In this document: positions 4,597 through 7,317 of the stretch, piece after piece
Layout: each line of letters starts with the position of its first letter
How positions within the stretch are numbered: position 1 is the stretch's first letter
The notes under the pieces: generated by a model
Seen by the model: only the letters and a program-made list of their open reading frames with translations
Told to the model about the DNA's origin: nothing
Databases searched by the model: none
Program-made: the position numbers and the translations under genes
NCBI GenBank assembly: GCA_003696465.1
Contig: RFHG01000258.1
Location: forward strand, 1 to 7,317
Length of the DNA stretch: 7,317 nucleotides
Direction: 5' to 3'
Source of the DNA: Gammaproteobacteria bacterium
GTDB taxonomy: Bacteria > Pseudomonadota > Gammaproteobacteria > J044

Positions 4597-5126
4597 GCCG
4601 CCGCACCCTCGGCCTCGATGCGCTCTGCGTCCGCCAGCAGCGCATTCACCAGCTTGTCCACCTCGGAGTCGGTTGGCTTGATCACCACCTGGTCGCCGGT
4701 CTCCTCCACAGTCACGCCGATACGCTTGAGCTCGCTGACCGAGAGATTGCCCAGCGCCTTGCGTACAGGCGCCTCGGTGACCTTGATCAGCGCGTCGGCC
4801 TGATCGGGATAGTGTCGACGGATCAACGCCACTACGCGTGCCGGATCGTCAAAGCTGATTTTGCCCGAGCCCTTGGTAAACCCCACGCGGATGCCGGCAA
4901 TGATCAGCGTGCGCGGCTTCTGGAACAGCTCCGGGCTTTCCTCGATGGCGGCCCGCAGCTTGTCGCGGGCCTCGGCCGCCGCGGCCGCCGCCTTCTTGAT
5001 CCCGGGCAGCTTGCGGCGTTTGGCCTGCTCGATGTCGTCCTGCAGTGCCTGCACGCGGCTCGCGAGCAGATCGCGGGCGTCCGCATAGCGGCGGGTGTGT
5101 TGCTCGATGTCAGCAAGTGAAGCCAT
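4593..5126 (-). CDS. gam: Gam-like host-nuclease inhibitor
   Basis: This 177-residue protein has an N-terminal coiled coil (~1-62, with KRRKLPGIKKAAAAAAEARD), then a beta-rich core (FQKPRTLIIAGIRVGFTKGS, ~68-87). Helices follow (DDPARVVALIRRHYPDQADA), then a KVTEAPVRKAL segment and a C-terminal acidic helix. This order fits the Mu Gam-like family, whose dimers encircle linear DNA ends, block RecBCD-type exonucleases and resemble bacterial Ku. The coil plus the 'KPRT..I.GI.VGF.K..G' core and its place between B and gemA support the call, but identity to Mu Gam itself is low by eye. The start at 5126 is preferred to the upstream ATG at 5132, because AGGAGG lies 8 bases away from the former but only 2 from the latter. 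The stop overlaps the next start as ATGA. Confidence 0.68.
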   Translation of the reverse strand: MASLADIEQHTRRYADARDLLASRVQALQDDIEQAKRRKLPGIKKAAAAAAEARDKLRAAIEESPELFQKPRTLIIAGIRVGFTKGSGKISFDDPARVVALIRRHYPDQADALIKVTEAPVRKALGNLSVSELKRIGVTVEETGDQVVIKPTDSEVDKLVNALLADAERIEAEGAAA

Positions 5127-5134
5127 CGTCATCT

Positions 5135-5140
5135 CCTCCT
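5135..5140 (-). promoter_or_regulatory. Ribosome-binding site deciding the gam-like start
   Basis: A perfect AGGAGG (cctcct on +) sits on top of the TAG stop of the winged-helix gene. It is 2 bases from the ATG at 5130-5132 and 8 bases from the ATG at 5124-5126, so the second ATG is the likely start. Confidence 0.75.
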
Positions 5141-5474
5141 ATGTCGGCAGTCTGAGCTGCCCGCGCAGGTCGGGCAGGCTGATCTTCTTCATACGGCTTA
5201 CCTGGGCCAGTCCCGTCATGGCCCGTTCGTACAGGAACAGGCAGGTCTGGTTCAGCTCGTCCTCGTTGGCGGCCATGAAATACCCCGTCTCCGGATGGGC
5301 GCAGACATGATGGCCATCCAGGCGCAGCTCGGTGATGAGCTGGCGCAACCTGCGCTCCAGGGGCGGGCAGCTGTAGCCGCCCGTGATCTCCTTGACCAGG
5401 TCGCGGGCATGGACGCCATTCATGCTCCCGATGTGCGCCCGCAGCGCCTCGAGCACATCACTTTTCTGGAACAT
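5139..5474 (-). CDS. Winged-helix DNA-binding-like early protein
   Basis: This 111-residue protein fits a winged-helix fold. It has an N-terminal helix (SDVLEALRAHIG), a helix-turn-helix (VHARDLVKEITG, then PPLERRLRQLITELRLDG at ~38-54) and a wing (HHVCAHPETGYFMAA, ~55-69). A helical tail of ~40 residues follows (DELNQTCLFLYERAMTGLAQ), which could mediate dimerisation. Proteins of this shape occur in the early operons of Mu-like phages near gam. I know of no defined role, and DNA binding is inferred from the fold. The frame is open upstream to 5564, but the ATG at 5474 is chosen because GAGGAGG lies 6 bases before it and the fold begins there. The gene ends in TAG, whose bases overlap the AGGAGG of the next gene. 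Confidence 0.78.
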   Translation of the reverse strand: MFQKSDVLEALRAHIGSMNGVHARDLVKEITGGYSCPPLERRLRQLITELRLDGHHVCAHPETGYFMAANEDELNQTCLFLYERAMTGLAQVSRMKKISLPDLRGQLRLPT

Positions 5475-5652
5475 CACGCACCTCCTCGCGCTCTGCCTCG
5501 ATTCCGGCGCGGCCGCCCTCGACCCCCAGCGGGAACCCGCCGCACTGCGGGCACTCCTGCTCATCAGGCAGAGAGATCATCAGGCACATGCCGCACATGC
5601 CAAGCACGCCACCAATCACGAGCCCCGCGCCAAACATCAGCCACATCAACAT
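5458..5652 (-). CDS. 64-residue membrane protein with CxxC knuckle
   Basis: This short protein has one membrane segment at about residues 2-27, rich in Met, Gly and Leu, and a 37-residue hydrophilic tail. The tail starts with CPQCGG (C34, C37), a half zinc knuckle or redox pair. A second CxxC (C20, C23) sits inside the membrane segment. The chosen ATG (5650-5652) has GGAGG about 7 bases upstream. A second ATG at 5644-5646 overlaps the upstream stop as TGATG but has poorer spacing. The gene overlaps the zinc-ribbon gene by 7 bases and the following gene by 17. The tail ends in a charged helix (EAEREEVRD). Its function is unknown. The layout resembles short early proteins of transposable phages that may act at the inner membrane, possibly in superinfection or host takeover, but that is only inference. 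Confidence 0.72.
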   Translation of the reverse strand: MLMWLMFGAGLVIGGVLGMCGMCLMISLPDEQECPQCGGFPLGVEGGRAGIEAEREEVRDVPEK

Positions 5653-5951
5653 CCCGGATCCTCCCTGCTTTCCCATTGGACCCTGCAGCCACAGCACGAT
5701 GCCTGCCAGGTATACACCCGGCCCCGGGGGCCGCCCTCGATGCGATACCAGGCGCCATCCAGCCGACTGCACCGGGGGCAGCCCTGGATCCAGACCACAG
5801 GCTGCGCGCTGCCGATCTCGACACGCAGCACGGTGAACCCGTCCCGTACCAGCGCCTCGAGGCACGCGCGCGCATTGGCCATCTCGACCAGCATGTGCCC
5901 GTTCTGCGTACGCCGGGCCTGGTGCCCGTGTATCGGTGCCACCGCGCTCAT
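5646..5951 (-). CDS. Small C4 zinc-ribbon protein of the early operon
   Basis: This is a 101-residue protein of no named family that I recognise. The N-terminal half (~18-55) looks like a short alpha/beta unit. The C-terminal half holds a likely zinc ribbon, with C58-x2-C61 (CPRC) and C86-x2-C89 (within CCGC) 24 residues apart, separated by strands containing YRIEGGPRGRVYTW. This is a typical treble-clef or ribbon spacing and suggests nucleic-acid or protein binding. The start overlaps the stop of B as ATGA and has GGAGG (5958-5962) at 6 bases, so it is translated with B. The gene ends at TGA 5646-5648, which lies inside the start region of the next gene. Its position between B and gam in Mu-like phages is usually filled with variable accessory early genes. 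Confidence 0.8.
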   Translation of the reverse strand: MSAVAPIHGHQARRTQNGHMLVEMANARACLEALVRDGFTVLRVEIGSAQPVVWIQGCPRCSRLDGAWYRIEGGPRGRVYTWQASCCGCRVQWESREDPGC

Positions 5952-6904
5952 GACTCACCTCCCAGGTCACGCCATGCCGCACGAATATGCTCAAGCCGCA
6001 CCGGCTCGCCCCGTGCGAACAGCGACGCCAGGCGCAGAACTTTAGTCACGCCGCGCAACGCGCCCGGCCGGCGGGCGATCTCGAGCACCGCCTCGCGCTC
6101 CTTGTCACCCTTGATCTCCCAGGCCGCCAGCAGCGCGTCCACATCGGCCCTCGTTGGCCGGGTCAGCCGCACCCGCTTGCCGATCCGGCTGAACAGCTGC
6201 GCAAACTCGGCCGACCGCCGCCCGCCGGTGATGCGCGCATAGACCAGCTCGTTCCCCATGATCGCAAGCCCTACGCCCGTAGCATCGTGCAGCCCGCGCA
6301 GGGCCTCGATGGCCCGCGTGTTGAGATGCTGCGCCTCGTCGATGATCAGCAGACCATGCGTTCCCTCCAGCCGCTCCACCAGATCGGCCTCGATGCGTGC
6401 AGCGCGGGTAGTGGCAGGGCGCAGGCCACAGGCCAGCGCCACACGCTCAATACAGGGACCCAGGGTGTTGGTGCTGGCGGTCATGGTCGCCAGCCACACG
6501 TTCGGATGCCCGGCCGCGTACTCCCGCGCAGTCGTCGTCTTGCTGATGCCGGCACCGCCATAGATCACGGTGATGTCGCCTGCCATCTGCGCATACGAGA
6601 GCCCAGCCGCAATCCTTCGCGAGGTGGGCAGCTCCACATAGCCCGGCGCACTCGGCAGGGAGGCGGCCAGCCTGGCCCGCTCCGAGCGGGCATCGAGCCA
6701 GCGCGAAACCTTGCGCTCCAGCGCCGGGATGTCGCCGCGGTATTTGCCGGCCAGCCACTGCGAGAGCCTCGAGTCGGAAATCCCGATCTCGTTGGCCGCC
6801 TTCGCCTGGCTCAGACCCGCGCGCTCCATTTCCTCGCGTACCCGGTCGCGCAGGTCCTGCTCATCTTCCAGTCCGCAAATTGCAATTACAGATGCGTCAC
6901 TCAT
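5948..6904 (-). CDS. B: MuB-like AAA+ ATPase, transposition target capture
   Basis: This 318-residue protein matches MuB in length and plan. Residues ~28-70 form a helix-turn-helix (LSQAKAANEIGISDSRLSQW, then LAGKYRG), as in the MuB/cI-like N-terminus. The ATPase core has Walker A GGAGISKTT at 116-124, Walker B LLIIDEAQ at 185-192, a sensor-1-like LAIMGNE at 213-219 and a candidate arginine finger in SRIGKRV (R240). The C-terminal ~75 residues are helical, with basic patches. MuB forms ATP-dependent filaments on target DNA, recruits and activates the transposase, and gives target immunity. The ATG is preceded by AGGAG (6913-6917) at 8 bases. The stop overlaps the next gene as ATGA. The Walker A has Ile-Ser where Val-Gly is more usual, but the essential Lys122 and Thr123 are present. 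Confidence 0.93.
   Translation of the reverse strand: MSDASVIAICGLEDEQDLRDRVREEMERAGLSQAKAANEIGISDSRLSQWLAGKYRGDIPALERKVSRWLDARSERARLAASLPSAPGYVELPTSRRIAAGLSYAQMAGDITVIYGGAGISKTTTAREYAAGHPNVWLATMTASTNTLGPCIERVALACGLRPATTRAARIEADLVERLEGTHGLLIIDEAQHLNTRAIEALRGLHDATGVGLAIMGNELVYARITGGRRSAEFAQLFSRIGKRVRLTRPTRADVDALLAAWEIKGDKEREAVLEIARRPGALRGVTKVLRLASLFARGEPVRLEHIRAAWRDLGGES
6052..6067. repeat. 16-bp direct repeat, copy 2 (inside gene B)
   Basis: This is an exact copy of the 16-mer at 3326-3341. Here it is coding (Arg-Pro-Gly-Ala-Leu-Arg near residues 279-284 of B). High GC makes chance recurrence quite possible. Confidence 0.5.
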
Positions 6905-6949
6905 GTGTTAAGCTCCTCTTGTGTGTTGTGCTGCCTGTGCAGCGCCTTG

Positions 6950-6975
6950 TCCGGCGGGGCGGCCACCCCGCCGGA
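6950..6975. other. Perfect 10-bp hairpin between A and B
   Basis: The inverted repeat tccggcgggg / ccccgccgga (arms 6950-6959 and 6966-6975) encloses a 6-base loop in the 82-base gap between A and B. The stem is almost all G:C and would be very stable in RNA. No T-tract follows on either strand, so it is not a standard intrinsic terminator. It could slow or attenuate transcription into B, protect the 3' end of the A message, or bind a protein. The rest of the gap (6905-6949, 6976-6986) holds only the B ribosome-binding site, and no promoter was recognised in it. Confidence 0.6.
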
Positions 6976-6986
6976 TCCCTTCAAAC

Positions 6987-7317
6987 CTAACCATCCAGAA
7001 TGTTCCTCGACCGGGCGGCAGCCAGTTGCAGGATGATGTCGTCTCCGCCCAGCACCAGCGCCTCATCATCTTCATCCTCAGGCGACGGGCTCAGGCCGTC
7101 GCCCATCGCGCGCCTGCGGCTGAAGTCGAACTGCTCTGCACCGGCTTTGGGCGGATTCGGCACATCCGGCTCTGGCATTTGGCTGGCGACCATCGCCGCA
7201 TCCATGATCTGCTCGGCTGCGGCCGCTGCCTTCTTCGCCTTGGCCCATTGGCGCTTGCCGCGGTTATATTTCCTTCCGGCGGACTGGCTCCCGAAGCCAG
7301 CGGTCATCACACAATCG
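6987..7317 (-). CDS. A: Mu-type transposase A, C-terminal end (partial, open at right edge)
   Basis: This is the last ~109 codons of a DDE-recombinase transposase of the MuA type. The frame is open to the window edge (first full codons read Asp-Cys-Val-Met), so the catalytic core lies outside and the internal GTG/ATG codons near 7310 are not real starts. What is seen is a basic, Lys/Arg/Ala-rich helix (RGKRQWAKAKKAAAAAEQ), then a proline-rich linker, a FDFSRRR basic patch, an acidic stretch (SPEDEDDEA) and a short C-terminal helix ending AAARSRNILDG. In MuA the C-terminal domain III is likewise basic, binds DNA and contacts MuB, and gene B follows here directly. The assignment rests mainly on composition and on position before MuB. 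No catalytic residue is visible. The gene ends with TAG at 6987-6989. Confidence 0.72.
   Translation of the reverse strand, partial: DCVMTAGFGSQSAGRKYNRGKRQWAKAKKAAAAAEQIMDAAMVASQMPEPDVPNPPKAGAEQFDFSRRRAMGDGLSPSPEDEDDEALVLGGDDIILQLAAARSRNILDG

Noticed and set aside
5475..5564. Extended N-terminus for the winged-helix gene
   Set aside because: The added 30 residues are Arg/Ser-rich shadow sequence over the membrane-protein gene. GAGGAGG and the fold both point to the ATG at 5474.
5295..6242. Plus-strand open frame of 315 codons
   Set aside because: It is antisense to four coupled minus-strand genes. Its composition is dominated by Arg, Pro and Ala, with no recognisable motif.
6950..6975. Hairpin between A and B as an intrinsic terminator
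   Set aside because: No T-run follows the stem on either strand, so it is recorded only as a hairpin.
5987..7036. Long plus-strand open frame of 349 codons
   Set aside because: It lies opposite the B gene, whose MuB motifs are clear. The frame is a product of high GC, its translation is Arg/Pro/His-rich with no domain, and no ribosome site precedes it.
1..7317. CRISPR array, tRNA, rRNA, insertion sequence or phage attachment ends
   Set aside because: No regularly spaced repeats, cloverleaf, rRNA-like stretch or IS-type ends were seen. The Mu-like ends would lie outside the window.
1..7317. DnaA boxes serving the DnaA-like protein
   Set aside because: Reading for TTATCCACA-type boxes and their complement gave no convincing match, so no origin is claimed.

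Overview
The window is the early-to-late junction of a Mu-like transposable phage or prophage. All recognised genes lie on the minus strand and are transcribed from the right end (7317) to the left end (1). The DNA is GC-rich and tightly packed. Most gene junctions overlap by 1-17 bases, often as ATGA or TGATG, so translation is probably coupled. The gene set (MuA tail, MuB, Gam, GemA, Mor, GH108 lysozyme, 3TM holin, TraR-type zinc finger, DUF2730, gp26-like winged helix, DUF3486/gp27, gp28-like terminase) matches Mu-family phages of Proteobacteria. The GC content suggests a high-GC beta- or gammaproteobacterial host, but nothing visible fixes the host. No flanking bacterial gene, phage end or host junction lies in the window.

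Early block, 7317 to 2875. The C-terminal end of the DDE transposase A (open at the right edge) is followed by an 82-base intergenic stretch with a perfect 10-bp hairpin, then the target-selecting ATPase B. Next comes a run of small proteins: a C4 zinc-ribbon protein, a tiny membrane protein with a CxxC knuckle, a winged-helix protein, a Gam-like end-protection protein, a DUF551-like protein, a stand-alone DnaA-domain-IV-like protein with a four-cysteine N-terminus, GemA (gp16), a 79-residue protein with an SSB-like C-terminal tip, and Mor. Several of these look like DNA or replication factors around replicative transposition.

Switch region, 2790 to 2874. Just after mor there is a 7-bp hairpin, then a 12-bp dyad and a plausible -10 element before the lysis genes. 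This is where a Mor-dependent promoter is expected.

Lysis and packaging block, 2789 to 1. A GH108 endolysin and a 3TM-type holin form the lysis pair. They are followed by a short TraR/DksA-like protein that keeps the DxxDxA motif, DUF2730 (membrane anchor plus coiled coil), a winged-helix protein, a 47-residue membrane protein, the DUF3486 gp27-like small-terminase candidate, and the first 39 codons of the large terminase, which runs off the left edge. No separate spanin pair was recognised.

The most unusual parts are the isolated DnaA-domain-IV-like protein next to gemA, the SSB-tip-like small protein, and the compact regulatory region after mor. There is no gene-free stretch longer than 85 bases.
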